Positions 1 to 12,201 of a stretch of DNA of 64,000 nucleotides are shown here, piece by piece; position 1 is the first letter of the stretch, and each line of letters starts with the position of its first letter. The stretch comes from Siphonodentalium dalli. Taxonomy: Eukaryota > Mollusca > Scaphopoda > Gadilida > Siphonodentaliidae. The notes beneath the pieces are model-generated. The model was not told the DNA's origin. It ran no database searches and saw nothing but the letters and a program-made list of their open reading frames with translations. Position numbers and translations under genes: made by a program. The stretch is from NCBI GenBank assembly GCA_032622095.1, contig CP136064.1, positions 49,112,073-49,176,072 of the forward strand. Reading direction: 5' to 3'.

Positions 1-49
1 CTACAAAGGTTGTCATCTATTTTGATTATCCCGACTTTAATGTTAAAAG

Positions 50-365
50 TACGAAAGAGAGCCGCCAAACGAATTCCAGGAATGAAAGGACTGAAGTATG
101 AAGAAAGATTAAAACAGTTATAACTATCAACTTTCTCGTGCAGTATACAAAGAAGGTGACAAAAAACGAAACCAAATGAGATAAGAGAGAACACGGAAGA
201 TGACATAACTACACAATCTACCACCAATCACACAATGGCAAACAAAGAACCAACCCTTTCAGAATTGTAAACACCTGGAATGACCTGCCATCATATGTAG
301 TTAATGCAGACACTGTAAATTAATTTAAAACCAATTTAGATAAATTTATCGAAAGAACTTAGAAA
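50..365 (+). pseudogene. Degraded 3' end of a non-LTR retrotransposon reverse transcriptase
   Basis: Conceptual reading gives two blocks typical of the C-terminal end of LINE-type ORF2 proteins. One is AAKRIPGMKGLKYEERLKQL near 63-122. After frame breaks the other is FRIVNTWNDLPSYVVNADTV near 258-320, followed by FKTNLDKFIE after an in-frame stop. The pattern 'TWN.LP..VV.A..v..FK..LDk' is a well-known end signature of these elements. Stops and frameshifts mean it is dead, and it is cut by the window start. The family (RTE, CR1, Jockey and so on) cannot be told from this fragment. Confidence 0.75.
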
Positions 366-497
366 AATATACATTTACGATGGATCAATCAGGGAGGAAA
401 TGTTATAGCATGATTGATATCCATAGGAGGCTGCCACAATGTACTCGGTAAATAGGATTCAATTTGATTGACACTCGGTGTTTAATTTGAACCCAAT

Positions 498-1092
498 TAC
501 CTTACTCGTATTTAAATTCGCGCAGTACTATTTTTCGCTGTTTTGAATTCGCGCACCCGGTTGCGCGAATTCAAACTGACAAAAATATTTTTCGTAAAAA
601 TCTTGTTTCAGTTCTTAATTATCCCTGAAGATACATGTAATAATTTTGTTGTGAATACGGGTGCTTATTATGTATGGTCCAAATAAGCATTATGGTATTT
701 AATAAATATTTATGTACATCATGGGTGTATTTTAAATGTATAACTACATGTAACAGATATGCTGTTTGACCACAGTGTCAACACAGGGATGTGAATACGG
801 GGACATGCTTTCGTGCACCTTCAGTCTGGAAGCATTTCAACGTCAAAGATCTAACCGCAATTCATTGCTTTGCAATTTACATATGATTAATGGCGTTGAG
901 ATGTATTGGTTGCCCATATATGTAAATATAGGTGTTTATTATCTGAAAATACCTCTTATTTCCCTATTGTTTGGTATAAACTTATGAGTCGTACTATTTT
1001 TCGCTCAGTTTTAAATTCGCGCACCAACCAGCACAAACAGGTGCGCGAAAAATAATACTGCGCGAATTTACTACTGAAATACGAGTAAGGTA
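498..1092. mobile_element. TA-flanked non-autonomous TIR element, about 595 bp
   Basis: The left end TACCTTACTCGTATTTAAAT with GCGCAGTACTATTTTTCGC reappears inverted at the right end (GCGAAAAATAATACTGCGCG, then TACGAGTAAGGTA). A second inverted block rich in GCGCGAATTC lies inside each end. The termini start and stop at TA, so a TA target duplication is likely. No transposase ORF is present. Superfamily is uncertain; a TA target suits Tc1/mariner-like elements. Confidence 0.65.
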
Positions 1093-1416
1093 GTGTGGCT
1101 ACAATCGACTTCTCTACGATGTGTGCCTTTATATATTTGTGTCGCAAAGATTAATTAATTTGGTACATATCCAATGTACTGAGTCATTTATTTAACTTTA
1201 GTGAAAATTACGAATTACCATTTTCGGGGTTAAGCCGCCAACCTGATGATGGCCATCTTTGAAACCACCATCGAACATTGAGCTCAATGATACATAGTTT
1301 AGTCCAACAAACATACCATTTTCTTAAACCCACGGGGCTGACACCCTTATAACAATAATTTCGGCCATTATGACAACCATCTTTGTTTTAACCAGATGTG
1401 TTGGTAGATTATTATA

Positions 1417-2427
1417 CAGGGACGTGGCTAGAGGGTATCCGTTGAGGGGTGTCCACCTTGATAATTCCAACTGCACCCCCCCCCCCCTTAAATCAGACCA
1501 GAGACAAGGTTTTGCATAATTCCATTTGCACTCTACCCGGTATGATAATATTCATATATTTTGAACCTGAAAATTGCACAAATCCTAACATCTAGTGGTA
1601 TAACTCCAGACAAATGCACACTATACTACGGGCAATAGACCAGTATACACCGGGCCGACCATGGTTGTTCGGCCCGGTGTGAGAAAATTTTGAAAACTAA
1701 ACAAGAAAATCGCAAAATCCTAGCATCTAGACTGACCTCAAGCTTTCTTAGTGTTGGAAATTTCAAACCTCATACTCTCCCTTAGTTTGGAATTTTCCAA
1801 CTGATGACCATTTCAGTCAACAATTTTAACCAAATGTAGTACTATATTGTTTACTTAAACGCATTAGTAGTTTTTTGTTGGCCACGGGGATAACCAGGAC
1901 ACACCGTGCCGACCATGGTTCTGCCCGGTGTGCGAAAATTTTGAAATCTGAACAAGAAAATCGCAAAACCTAGCATCTAGACTAGCCTCAAGCATCCATA
2001 GAGTTGGAAATTTCAAACCTGACTTAGGTTGGAAAATTTCCAACTGATGACAATTCCAGTGACAATTTTGACCAAATGTAGGACAATATTGTTTTCTTAA
2101 ATTAACTAGAAGTTTTTGACTGACCATGGGGGAGGGACCAGGACACAAGCTTTCCAAGTGTTGGAAATTTCCAGCCTGACACCCCCTAACGTTTGAAAAT
2201 TTCTAACTAATGGCCATTTCAGTCCAAAATTTTTACCAAAAGAAGGAAAATATGCAAATATTGGTCTAAAAACAATAAATTCCCCCCAATAAATTGTTTG
2301 AAAATCAAACTACAAGAAAATTTTCAACTTATTGTTGGTGTGAAATTTCCAACTAATGTTGTGTCAGGTATGAAATTTCCAACTGTTGAAAATTTTGACC
2401 AAAACACCCCCTGTCGCCACGTCTCTG
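1417..2427. mobile_element. Degenerate hAT-like element containing an internal tandem duplication
   Basis: The left end CAGGGACGTGGCTAGAGGG and the inverted right end CAGAGACGTGGCGACAGGGG match at most positions, giving a hAT-like CAGGG terminus. The flanks TTATTATA and CCGTTATA are a poor 8-bp target duplication (5 of 8). Inside, a block of about 250 bp with 'CCCGGTGTG.GAAAATTTTG' and 'AATCGCAAAA' followed by 'CCTAGCATCTAGACT' occurs twice (about 1660-1900 and 1912-2150), with a partial third copy to about 2260. A C-run lies near 1477-1488. No intact ORF. Confidence 0.45.
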
Positions 2428-4071
2428 CCGTTATACGCTAAAACGAAGGCTGGCAGATTACTATGAGAACAGTGATGAATAGATGGTATGAATTGTGAAA
2501 TATGTGTCCTTCATCGCTTATTACCTTAACTGGTATTCGTATTCACCCCGCCCCACTAAATTAACTGGTATTCATGATTCGTGGGGAGGGGCTGATACTG
2601 ATACTCATACTGGCTTGATCTAGCCAATTTTCAAATGAATATGGACAGTTCGGTTTCTCAGAATAATGCAGAATGAATTTGAATTGTAACCTACAAAAGT
2701 CTCAAATAAATAAAGGAGTGATATCTTCATATTATGTGTAGGTGAAATCACAATATTATCAATATACATGTTTTTGAATGTTTTATATAGTGGCTTTTCC
2801 TCGATTTGTTCAGATCAGACAAACACCGGGAAAATGACATCATTTAATAACGAACCAAAACCGGACGCTTTGGGTCCTATATAGACTATATCTGATTTTG
2901 TGACGTCACCAATTATTATCTAATACGACACTGCTGTTTTGAATTTTCGCGACCACTTTTGTCGCACAGCAGTTTTGTGGGGTTAAAGCATTAATGTCGT
3001 AATCGGATGTCAAGAGGCCAATACAACTCAGTTGATGTGCAACATTCTCCTATTTACATCGTGACAGCCACAACACGATCTACGTGTATCTCAAAGCTTT
3101 ATTTTCCAACTGATGCACGGCAGTTGATCGATACTGCATGGTGCTGTAGAGAATATATACTGTGTGAAAGGAAATATTGATTTAATTATTTTCACAAGTC
3201 TGTATAGTACGTACATGCTCTGTCAATCCATATACATCCTATTTTCTTGAATAGAATGAAATCACATAAGAACAAAGCATAAGATACATTCAGTTCCACT
3301 CGAATTCGGTCAATGGGGAAACTTACATGATGACGTTGTTTGTCGACTGTCGTTGAAATCGACATGATATGAATGAAATGAACACGATTCTCCATCTGGC
3401 CCGAGTATCTCAAGTGGAGAGCTCCCCCAGCACGCCAAGTAATATAATGGTTAGGTCCAGTTCCACTCTCGACAAGCTACATGTATATAACTATTTATAA
3501 TTACCGACACGAAATATAAACATTATGCATGAATCTTATTTGGTGGGAATCTATACAGTGATCTTGATCAGAATTGTTTTAGATGCTACAGATACACTCA
3601 TGTGAGTGGTTTAGCTTTGGGTCGTTAATTACGCTAGCATATGATCATATTATTCCACCAGTACAAAACCAGGGAACTTTTTGATGTCCTCGATAATCTA
3701 CTTCAAGGTATGGGGTGCTACCAGCTCGAAATTACATGCTTTTAGCGACTTTGGTGAGCCGAAATCGCAAAAAAAAAAAACGCCGACAAAGTCCCTTAAT
3801 TAATGTAATCTGACTTTCGCCTTGTGATGAATATATAAACTATTAAACGGGCATGTCTCATTCGAGCTTACAATTTTTGTCTACTATATATATGTAATAT
3901 TGAAGGAGGTGTACGATATATAGGTTGACAAATACACGGAATATTGATATAACGGTTCCATGCACTCTGAGGAATACTTGCCATGGAGTTAATCTTTCCC
4001 AAACTAATGAACTGATTAGCACAAGATAATTAATAAATAGCATAGCACGGGAACACATAATAGGTCAGTGC
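2428..4071. other. No gene seen; fragment of a dispersed repeat near 3640-3710
   Basis: No coding signal. The sequence near 3640-3710 ('ATTCCACCAGTACAAAACCAGGGAAC') is similar to blocks near 10,220-10,260 and 47,440-47,470, so it is a fragment of a dispersed repeat family of unknown type. The rest is unrecognised AT-rich sequence. Confidence 0.4.
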
Positions 4072-4671
4072 TTAAAGGGGTACTGTACCCAAGATGTTGT
4101 TGTTGGTTTCTATAATCCCCGAGTCGGAGAATAAGGTAACAACTTTTCCATTTTTTGAAAGTCTGTTGAGTACGAAGTATTGTTACGGATGGCAAATTTA
4201 CCGGAATGCAAAAATACAAATTGTCGTTGTCGAGTAATTTTTGTACAGTTTTCAACCAAATGAATCAAATAAACATTATATTATATGCTTAGTAGTCCCA
4301 TATACTCATTTAAGTTAGTGTATGGTCACTAGTCAATGAGTGGCTTGGGTTTTCTCCCCGTATAAGCATAATGTTTCAAACGATCGTGTGTGCAATTGTT
4401 TTATTAATCCAGTATCCCTCAATTATAATTTGATTACGTTTTGTACACGGAAATTCCAATTTTAAGAGACGCCATTTTATGGCTGGAGCCATAAAATCAA
4501 TTTATATTAAATTATTAACTTTTAAATTATTAAATTTTAAGATAGCCTATTAACCTGAGCGTTTACAGAATACATCTTCGACTCAAATTACTTATATTTC
4601 TATATAGTATCGATAATAGATGGTTGTTATCACCGGGAATTTATTGAAAATGGCGTACAGTACCCCTTTAA
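4072..4671. mobile_element. TTAA-flanked MITE-like element, about 600 bp
   Basis: Begins TTAAAGGGGTACTGTACCC and ends GCGTACAGTACCCCTTTAA, so the terminal inverted repeat abuts TTAA on both sides. TTAA duplication is the hallmark of piggyBac-type transposition. The interior is AT-rich, lacks a transposase ORF and has little further symmetry. It differs from the TTAA families A-C elsewhere in the window because its ends start AGGGG rather than CCCTT. Confidence 0.6.
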
Positions 4672-5290
4672 GAATACAAGCACTGTTATTATCCTGCAGC
4701 CCACATAATAGGACATCGGTGTCACTGGGTATAGGGATATATAGTTGCCTCCGATCAAGGGATAAAACATGCATCTCTCACTGTTATTACAAGAACGCAT
4801 GGTGGTGTATACACTAAGAATGCAATTTATTAAAACACAAAGGAGTACCATTGACTAACTTCAATAAATTATAACTTGACTAAAATTGCCTACATAATTA
4901 TACTCTGTGACAGAGACTGTTTATACCTGGAAATAATAGCTGGTAATATATTCACCAATTGCAAAGCCACCGATAACATAAATGTGCTACATTTTCTGCA
5001 AGCGCATCACCACGTTTACCCCTTCTATCCAATGTTACACATATCTGTTGCACCCAAAAAACCATAAATAGTGAATGTTCAATGCCGAAATACACAGCTT
5101 TAAATGCTGATCGCCTGATATTTAGCACAAGTACGTGGGTGTTATTGGTAAGATATTTTCAAACAAGATATACACTGAAAAGATTGTACATTGTGTGGTA
5201 GCATATTCCAGTTGTAAAGTGCCGAATGGTCTACTAAGAACCAGTTTGGTAGCAGCACGAAAATTAGTCTTACATAAATTGTGCAATGTA
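4672..5290. other. No gene or clear repeat seen
   Basis: AT-rich sequence without coding character. Short open frames here have no recognisable similarity. Confidence 0.4.
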
Positions 5291-5299
5291 TCATTAGCT

Positions 5300-7160
5300 C
5301 AACTTTACTTTGTAAAGTTTGAGCTATTGCCATGGCTTAGTATCCGTCGTGCGTGTGTATGTGTGTGCGTGATTCGTCAACAATTTCCTTTAGCACGGGC
5401 TACAGTTCGTACCTTTGGTCCGATTATTTTGAAATTTGTCATGGATGTTGACATTGACATGTAGATTGGAACGAGTCAATTTGGGGTCATTCGGAAGAAA
5501 AACATGGCCGCCAGCGGCCATTTTGGATTTCAAAATTCAATCCATTAGCACGGGCTACAGGCCGTACTGTTCGTCTTATTGTCATGGATGTTAATATTGA
5601 CATGTAGATGGGAACGAGTAATTTTGGGGTCATTCGGCCAAAAAACATGGCCGCCGGCAGCCATATTAGATTTGACTCTTTGCATGACTAAATCCTTTGA
5701 CACGGGCTACTGGTCGTACCTTTGGTAGGATCATCATAAAATTTGTCATGGATGTTAACAATGACATGTAGATGGGAAACAAGTCATTTTGGGGTCATTC
5801 GGCCTAAAAACGTGGCCGCCAGCAGCCATCTTGGATTTTACTCTTTGTATGACTAAATCCTTTAGCACGGGCTACATGTGGTACCTTTAGTCTGATCATC
5901 ATAAAATTTGTCATGAATGTTAATAATGACATTTAGATGAGAACGAGTCATTTTGGGGACATTCGGCCAAAAAACATGGCCGCCAGCAGCCATCTTGGAT
6001 TTTACTCTTTGTATGACTAAATTCTTTAGCACGGGCTACATGTCGTACCTTTAGTCTGATCATCATGAAATTTGGCGTGGATGTTAATATTGGCCAACGA
6101 TTAATTTTGGGGTCATTCAGCCAAAAAACATTGCCGCAGCAGCCATCTTGGATTTTACACTTTGTATGACTAAATCCTTTAGCATGGGCTACAGGTCGTA
6201 CCTTTAAACTGATCATCATAAAATTTGTCGTGGTTGTTAACAATGACATGTAGATGGGAAACGAGTCATTTTGGGGTCATTCGGCTGAAAAACATGGCCG
6301 CTGTCGGCCATCTTAGATTTTACTCTTTGCATGACTAAATCCTTTAGCATGGGCTACAGGTCGTACCTTTGGTCAGATCATCATGAAATTTGTCATGGAT
6401 GTTAACAATGACATCTAAATGGGAACGAGTCATTTTGGGGCCATTCGGCCAAAAAACATGGCCGCCAGCAGCCATCTTGGATTTTACTCTTTGTATGACT
6501 AAATCCTTAGCACGGGCTACAGGTCGTACCTTTAGTCTGATCATCATAAAATTTGTCATGGCTGTTGAAATTGGAATGTAGATGGGAACGAGTCATTTTG
6601 GGGTCATTCGAAAAAAAAACATGGCCGCCAGCGGCCATCTTGGGTTTCAAAATTTAATCCATTAGCACAGGCTACAGGTCGTACTGTTCATCATGACATT
6701 TGTCGTGGGTGTTAATATTGACTTGTAGATGGGAACGAGTAATTTTGAGGTCATTCGGCCAAAAAACATGGCCGCTGGCAGCCATCTTAGATTTTACTCT
6801 TTGTATGACGGGCTACCGGTCGTACCTTTAGTCTGATCATCATAAAATTTGTCATGGCTGTTGAAATTGACATGTAGATGGGAACGAGTCATTTTGGGGT
6901 TATTCGGCATTAAAACATGGCTGCCAGTGGCCATTTTGGGTTCTACTCTTTGCATGACTAAAGCTATAAAATGTTTTTGAATTGTTGGAACACATAGCCG
7001 ACAGCAACCATCTTAGATTTTACTTTTTTATACATGTATATATATATCTTTTCATGTTGATAAACTAGTATTAGATATTTGACTTTCCACATTCCTAATC
7101 ACTCCATCGACAGTAACACATTACATTATTCCCTTTCCAAGTTGAGCTACAGTGTCATTG
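5300..7160. repeat. Tandem array, about ten units of 150-170 bp, inside a dispersed element
   Basis: Units recur with the landmarks 'TTAGCACGGGCTACAGGTCG', 'TGATCATCATAAAATTTGTC', 'GATGGGAACGAGTCATTTTG', 'CATGGCCGCCAGC.GCCAT' and 'CTTTG.ATGACTAAATCC'. Unit starts fall near 5394, 5548, 5699, 5866, 6029, 6180, 6347, 6509, 6664 and 6810. The array is bracketed by AGCTCAACTTTAC near 5300 and AAGTTGAGCTACAGTGTCATTG near 7139. The latter motif also appears inverted beside the array at 40,905, so both arrays probably belong to one repeat family. Open frames across the units (for instance 5920-6249 minus) are a by-product of periodicity. Confidence 0.85.
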
Positions 7161-7482
7161 ACACTTTCATCTCTGTGATATGGTGGGATTGAGGGCTACT
7201 TTTTTAAAGATATGAGTTTTTTTTACAGTATGATAAGCATTGCGACATACGTACATGTTTTATTGTCACAGAGTGTTGAACATTTCAGAAATGTAACTAG
7301 TATTTACATTGCAAGTGTATCACTTCAGTTTCTTCGTTACATTCAATAATTAATCATTATGAGGAATGAAAGTACCACAGACTGTGTGATGAAACATTAC
7401 TTCATGTGGTGCATGCCCGAAATTATTATTTTTGATCCGACTGTTGCAGACTGTTGGGTGTAATCTAAGCAGAAAACCTCTT

Positions 7483-7874
7483 TTAACCCGTTACCCAACA
7501 GAATGGCCCTGTGCCAATGCATTCTCTTATATATGCGAGTCGACCATAGGTCGCCTCGCATATATAAGAGAATGCATTGGCTTAACACATTAAAAATTAT
7601 AAAATTGTTAAAGAATGTAAGAAAAAATGGTAAAAAGTGCTAAAAAAAAGATTTTTTTTAGGCCAATGCATTCTCTTATATATGCGAGGCGACCTATGGT
7701 CGACTCGCATATATAAGAGAATGCATTGGCACAGGGCATAACTATAACCATCACAATGTGGTCAATGAGCCGGTTCCAATGATATCCATATTTGTATGGT
7801 TTTATTGAGACAGACCGAAGATATTTTAGGCTGTTGAAGCTTTATTTGGCCGGTTTGTTGGGTAAAGGGTTTGA
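7483..7874 (-). mobile_element. MITE family A, copy 1 (TTAA ends, paired hairpins)
   Basis: Left terminus TTAACCCGTTACCCAACA; right terminus is its inverse GTTGGGTAAAGGGTTTGA, with a decayed TTAA. Contains two hairpins with stems including CCAATGCATTCTCTTATATA and loop cores CGACC/GGTCG. They are separated by an AT-rich spacer and bounded by CCCTGTGCC and GGCACAGGG. The side carrying 'AACCGGC' and 'CAGACCGAAGATATTTTAGG' is on the right, so this copy is inverted relative to copies 2, 4 and 5. Non-autonomous. Confidence 0.9.
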
Positions 7875-7983
7875 CTTGCGCTGCAGTGATCTATAAATCC
7901 TTCAGATTGATGTTTTAATTATCTGTGTACATCTAAGCATATTTAACAATAGAAGTGTACATAACCATGGTTATACAATATGT

Positions 7984-8087
7984 TGCTTTCCGATGAATGA
8001 CAACAAGCAATATTTCCGACTAAATCCTGAAAAGTTACCCATAATTCTGCTGTGGTTAAGGGGTCGATTATTTAGGGCATTACTGTA
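7984..8087. mobile_element. Single arm of foldback family F
   Basis: Matches the right arm of the complete foldback at 21,685-21,903: 'CTTTCCGATGAATG' through 'ATAATTCTGCTGTGGTTAAG' to 'TTTAGGGCATTACTGTA'. The left arm is missing, so this is a deletion derivative. Confidence 0.75.
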
Positions 8088-8650
8088 TGTCACTTGAATG
8101 TTTCGTAGATACCACACTAACAGCTAGAACCAGCTAGATGCTGATAAACATAATGTCTGTATCCAACACAACAGTATTACCTGTACCAGCAGATCTACCT
8201 GTTGTTCATTTATATTTACCAAATATCTGGAGGTCATGTGTATATGGCTTTATAATGACCTGATAGAAATATAACCAATAGTAATTGTCATCAATTTAAA
8301 TTAATCCCAAGATGCCAGTAGTCTGGTGCACACAAGATACATTACTAAATACTAGGTGGTGTTCTCATCATTAATATATTGACATTAACACCCACATGTA
8401 TTTTAGGATTTTCTAAACAGAACATCACCTCTAATAATATTCAATTGGCGTTTTATAGTGTTAAATAATTAACCTGGTTTGAAGTGGAAGTGTTATTTTA
8501 GTATTTTCTACCTGGTTGAAACACTACAGCCATATCTGAGACAGGTATATTTATAAGCATTTTGCACATGCACATATAATTAATATTGGCTAGCCAATAT
8601 TTGAGTTTGATATTGATAGCATGTGTCTACATGGTGGGTGGGAAGAGTTA
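8088..8650. other. No gene or clear repeat seen
   Basis: AT-rich intergenic sequence, no coding signal recognised. Confidence 0.4.
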
Positions 8651-8654
8651 ATAA

Positions 8655-8802
8655 TATTCCCATAGGGAGAATACATTGGCCCAACAATATTTACCTTAAC
8701 TGTATAAGTCAGTGCATTCTCTTGTGTATGCGAGGCTCGCAGAATGCCTGGCACAGGATCTTTAATGCTGCATCAGCGTGCTCTCTGTCATGAAATGGTT
8801 AA
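8655..8802. mobile_element. MITE family B, truncated copy 1
   Basis: Retains 'GAATACATTGGCCCAACAATATTTACC', one hairpin half 'AGTGCATTCTCTTGTGTATG' and the B right end 'CATGAAATGGTTAA'. The left terminus and most of the first hairpin are lost. Confidence 0.7.
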
Positions 8803-9783
8803 AGGCACGGGTGGCGTTCGTTGCAGAAATATTTATATTTGTTCAAATCGTCATCAACAGAAGGAACACCAAAATATATACAGTTCCGCTCATATGCCAA
8901 ACATAATCAGCGCGTAAATAGTATATTGTCGTCGAGACATACGATGGTGTATGTAAACAAGAGCCTGCTCGTGTTACAGAAGTTGTGCTTCTGTTTACAT
9001 AACACAGCGCAATTCTATTGGTTAATCATACAAAAATTATATAAACACTCTTTATTATTTCCATATCAGGAAAACAGTAACAATTAACGCTCTTTATGTT
9101 TACCATACCCGGATCTAAACAAAAGCCAGATTCCGTGCTGTTTTTTGCTTTTGTTTACACAACAAAGGAAAAACATTTGACAATAACATACTGTTTATGC
9201 CATATTTCTGATTGGTATAAGAACAAAGTCTGTCTATATTTTACTATTATTTCTGTTTATGGCAGTTTTTGACGGAGGTGAATATTTTAACAGCATACCC
9301 ACTGCCAACGCCGCCCGTATCTTTAAACAGAGAGAGCATGTTAAAGAGTATATTGAAAATATGTTACGTGGCTAGCCTTGTAACAAGTCACATAACAGAA
9401 GTTGGCCAAACAAAAATAAAAACTGAAATGTAGCCACATAAACGGTGCTGTTGAGAGCGGACAGACGCGCACAGTATACCCACAATCTTTGAGAGAGGTT
9501 TTAACAAGCAAACACATGTATAGTTGATTATGCAACATATATCTTCCATAAATAATATTCACAAATCAATTAACTACATTATATAAAATTCCACATAGTT
9601 TTATACAATTATTTACAAGCTTCACCTGGATGTAATCATGTACAGCAAGCATTAACAATATCATACTCATAACCAATCAGAAAATAGCTTTTAGGTGAAC
9701 AAAAATGTCATGTCGATAATCTAACAACAAAGTTCTATCACTACTCCGTGGGTCTTCTCTCCTCTTAAGCATCATAAATGGAG
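8803..9783. other. No supported gene; unrecognised intergenic sequence
   Basis: An 88-codon open frame at 8821-9087 (+) has no recognisable domain and a composition like its surroundings. Two similar phrases, 'CTTCTGTTTACATAACACAG' near 8990 and 'CTTTTGTTTACACAACAAAG' near 9150, suggest an old local duplication. Confidence 0.35.
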
Positions 9784-10167
9784 TTAACCCTTTACCCAAC
9801 GAACCGGCCAAAACAAGCTTCAACAGCCTAAAATATCTTCGGTCTGTCTCAATAGAACCATACAAATATGGATATCATTGGAACCGGCTCCTTGACCACA
9901 TTGTGATAGTTACAGTTATGCCCTGTGCCAATGCATTCTCTTATATATGCGAGTCGACCATAGGTCGCCTCGCATATATAAGAGAATGCATTGGCCTAAA
10001 AAAAATCTTTTTTTAACACTTTTTTTTTCTTACATTCTTTAACAATTTTATAATTTTTAATGTGTTAAGCCAATGCATTCTCTTATATATGCGAGGCGAC
10101 CTATGGTCGACTCGCATATATAAGAGAATGCATTGGCACAGGGCCCTTCTGTTGGGTAAAGAGTTAA
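9784..10167 (+). mobile_element. MITE family A, copy 2
   Basis: TTAACCCTTTACCCAACGAACC at the left and TGTTGGGTAAAGAGTTAA at the right. The long shoulder with 'CAGCCTAAAATATCTTCGG' is on the left, then two hairpins (about 9920-9995 and 10,069-10,143) with CGACC/GGTCG cores flank a poly-A/T spacer. Intact TTAA on both sides. Confidence 0.92.
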
Positions 10168-10189
10168 TAGACAGGTTTCGGAGAGAGAT

Positions 10190-10487
10190 CTTGCCATGAA
10201 TCTCTACCCTAGCTACATACTTAGTGATCATACTCCACCACTTCAAAACCTGGGAACTTTAAAAAGTTTTGATGGGGGAACTTTATAACATAGAAAAAAT
10301 GATGCAGATATTATTAATAAATATATTTCTTGGTTAATATCTGTTCCTTAATTTAGTATATTACTATATACAGTAATGCTCGAAGTAATCGACTTCTTAA
10401 CCACAGCAGAATTATGGGTAACTTTTCAGGATTTAGTCGGAAATATGGCTTGTTGCCATTCATCGGAAAGCTCTCCCCATTACTGTA
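10190..10487. mobile_element. Dispersed repeat fragment (G) followed by a deleted foldback F
   Basis: 10,190-10,368 resembles 47,400-47,600 ('GATCATACTCCACCA', 'AAACCTGGGAAC', 'ATATATTTCTTGGTTAATA'). 10,369-10,487 starts TACAGTAATGC, carries the left arm of foldback F to 'CCATTCATCGGAAAGCTCTC', then jumps to the terminal CATTACTGTA. It is therefore a foldback with most of one arm deleted. Confidence 0.6.
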
Positions 10488-10653
10488 TCTAAAGGGTCCC
10501 AGCTTATGATTATACGATTTGGTTGACTGTTGTCAGAGATTACGCAATAAATATTGAATTAATTACCCGGGGGGGAGGATTCATGATTGTAAACCATGCA
10601 AAGTAAAATTGCCGAACTGATACCATCTTGCGCTGGGACCTTCACCTACATTA

Positions 10654-10913
10654 TTAACGCTTTCATGACTGGAGCTTCCTGAAATTTTGCGAAAACCCTG
10701 TGCCAATGCATTCTCTTATATATGAGTCACCCATAGGGCACCTCGCATATATAAGAGAATGTATTGGCCTACCAATATTTACCTTGACCTTGTAAGCCAG
10801 TGCATTCTCTTATATATGCGAGGCTCCCATGGGAGACTCACATATATAAGAGAATGCACTGGCACAGGGTTTTCAATGCTGCACCAGCGCTGCTCCCATC
10901 ATGAATGGGTTAA
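10654..10913 (+). mobile_element. MITE family B, copy 2 (well preserved, 260 bp)
   Basis: TTAACGCTTTCATGACTGGAGC at the left, ATGAATGGGTTAA at the right. The first hairpin has CCAATGCATTC stems. The spacer is 'GCCTACCAATATTTACCTTG'. The second hairpin has CAGTGCATTC/GAATGCACTG stems and core CTCCCATGGGAG. Module ends CCCTGTGCC and GGCACAGGG are present. Confidence 0.9.
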
Positions 10914-11934
10914 GGAACATTTATTAACTATAAGAAATGAACTACCTGCGTTTTTTTTTTTACATTCTATAAGGTACCCTGTCTGACATCAAAAAGTTCT
11001 CAGCTTATCTCTACAAGCATAGCCAGAGTAGAGATTCATGGCATGATCTGGTTCAGATGATGCGAGTTATCGCCAGACATTTTCAAATATAATACAATAT
11101 AGATTGATCTTATTTAACTGTACAATATCTGGCGTTGAGTCTATCAGGTAACTTCAGGTATTTAATTGACTGATGTTTGATATTAGAAGTCCTCGATCTA
11201 GACCTGTCCAATTACTGTTAAACTCCAAATAGGGTAAACATCATAAATAGGGTAAACATCATAAATGGAGTTGATTTCCGATAAAATTATAACAAAACAA
11301 TAGTTATGGAATCGGTGCAGAATTTTATGCTATGGATAACAATTACAGAACCTAAGATCGTAACACTACCCTATATAATGAGGCACAAAACAAATTGATG
11401 TTAAATCGTGTATCTTAACTATATATTATAAGGAAATTCATTACTACATATTACACTGCAACAATTGAAATTAAGCTAATTACCTGCAGTTGCGTGTTCA
11501 CAAACTCATAAATCTTAATAATCTCTGTTGTTTGTGTAGACTAAATCTGATATGCAATCGAATTTAAATACAGCATTTGAAGGAATTCTCGCTGCCAGAA
11601 GAAAGTTTGTATTAAAGTATTTCTATTGAAGAGTAACTGCCCTCAGGACATGTTTTCAAATATGACACATACCGTTTTCATAATTTTGACTAAAAATACT
11701 AAGTGAGACAATTTCATGACCCCCAGACTTGTAGAATCACAACAATTTATATTTGCTCCAAGGTAAATCATTTGCAAATATACCCAAACACATCAGTTTA
11801 TCAAGCAAACACAAAATAATGAAAACATTTAGTCAACAATCAATGTGCATTCACATCTAATCTAACAGAGATTCATGAATATCACAAATTCTAATTTCTT
11901 CTGACATAAATGAACCTTATTTTTGTGACTGATT
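10914..11934. other. No gene seen; short duplicated 22-mer
   Basis: Unrecognised AT-rich sequence. 'AATAGGGTAAACATCATAAA' is repeated twice near 11,228-11,270. Confidence 0.35.
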
Positions 11935-12201
11935 TGAACCCTTCCATGACTGGAGATTCCTGAAATTTTGCAAAAACCCTGTGCCAATGTATTCTCTTAT
12001 ATATGCGAGTCTCCCATAGGGAGCCTCGCATATATAAGAGAATGCATTGGCCTAACAATATTTACCTTCACCATGTAAGCCAGTGCATTCTCATATATGT
12101 GAGGCTTCTTATGGGAGACTCACATATATATTAGTAAGAGAATGCACTGGCACAGGATCTTGAATGCTGCACTAGCGCAGCTCCCGCCATGAAAGGGTTA
12201 A
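11935..12201 (+). mobile_element. MITE family B, copy 3
   Basis: Left end TGAACCCTTCCATGACTGGAG (TTAA decayed to TGAA), right end CATGAAAGGGTTAA. First hairpin has core CTCCCATAGGGAG; the second carries a short TTAGTA insertion in the right arm near 12,130. Module borders present. Confidence 0.88.
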
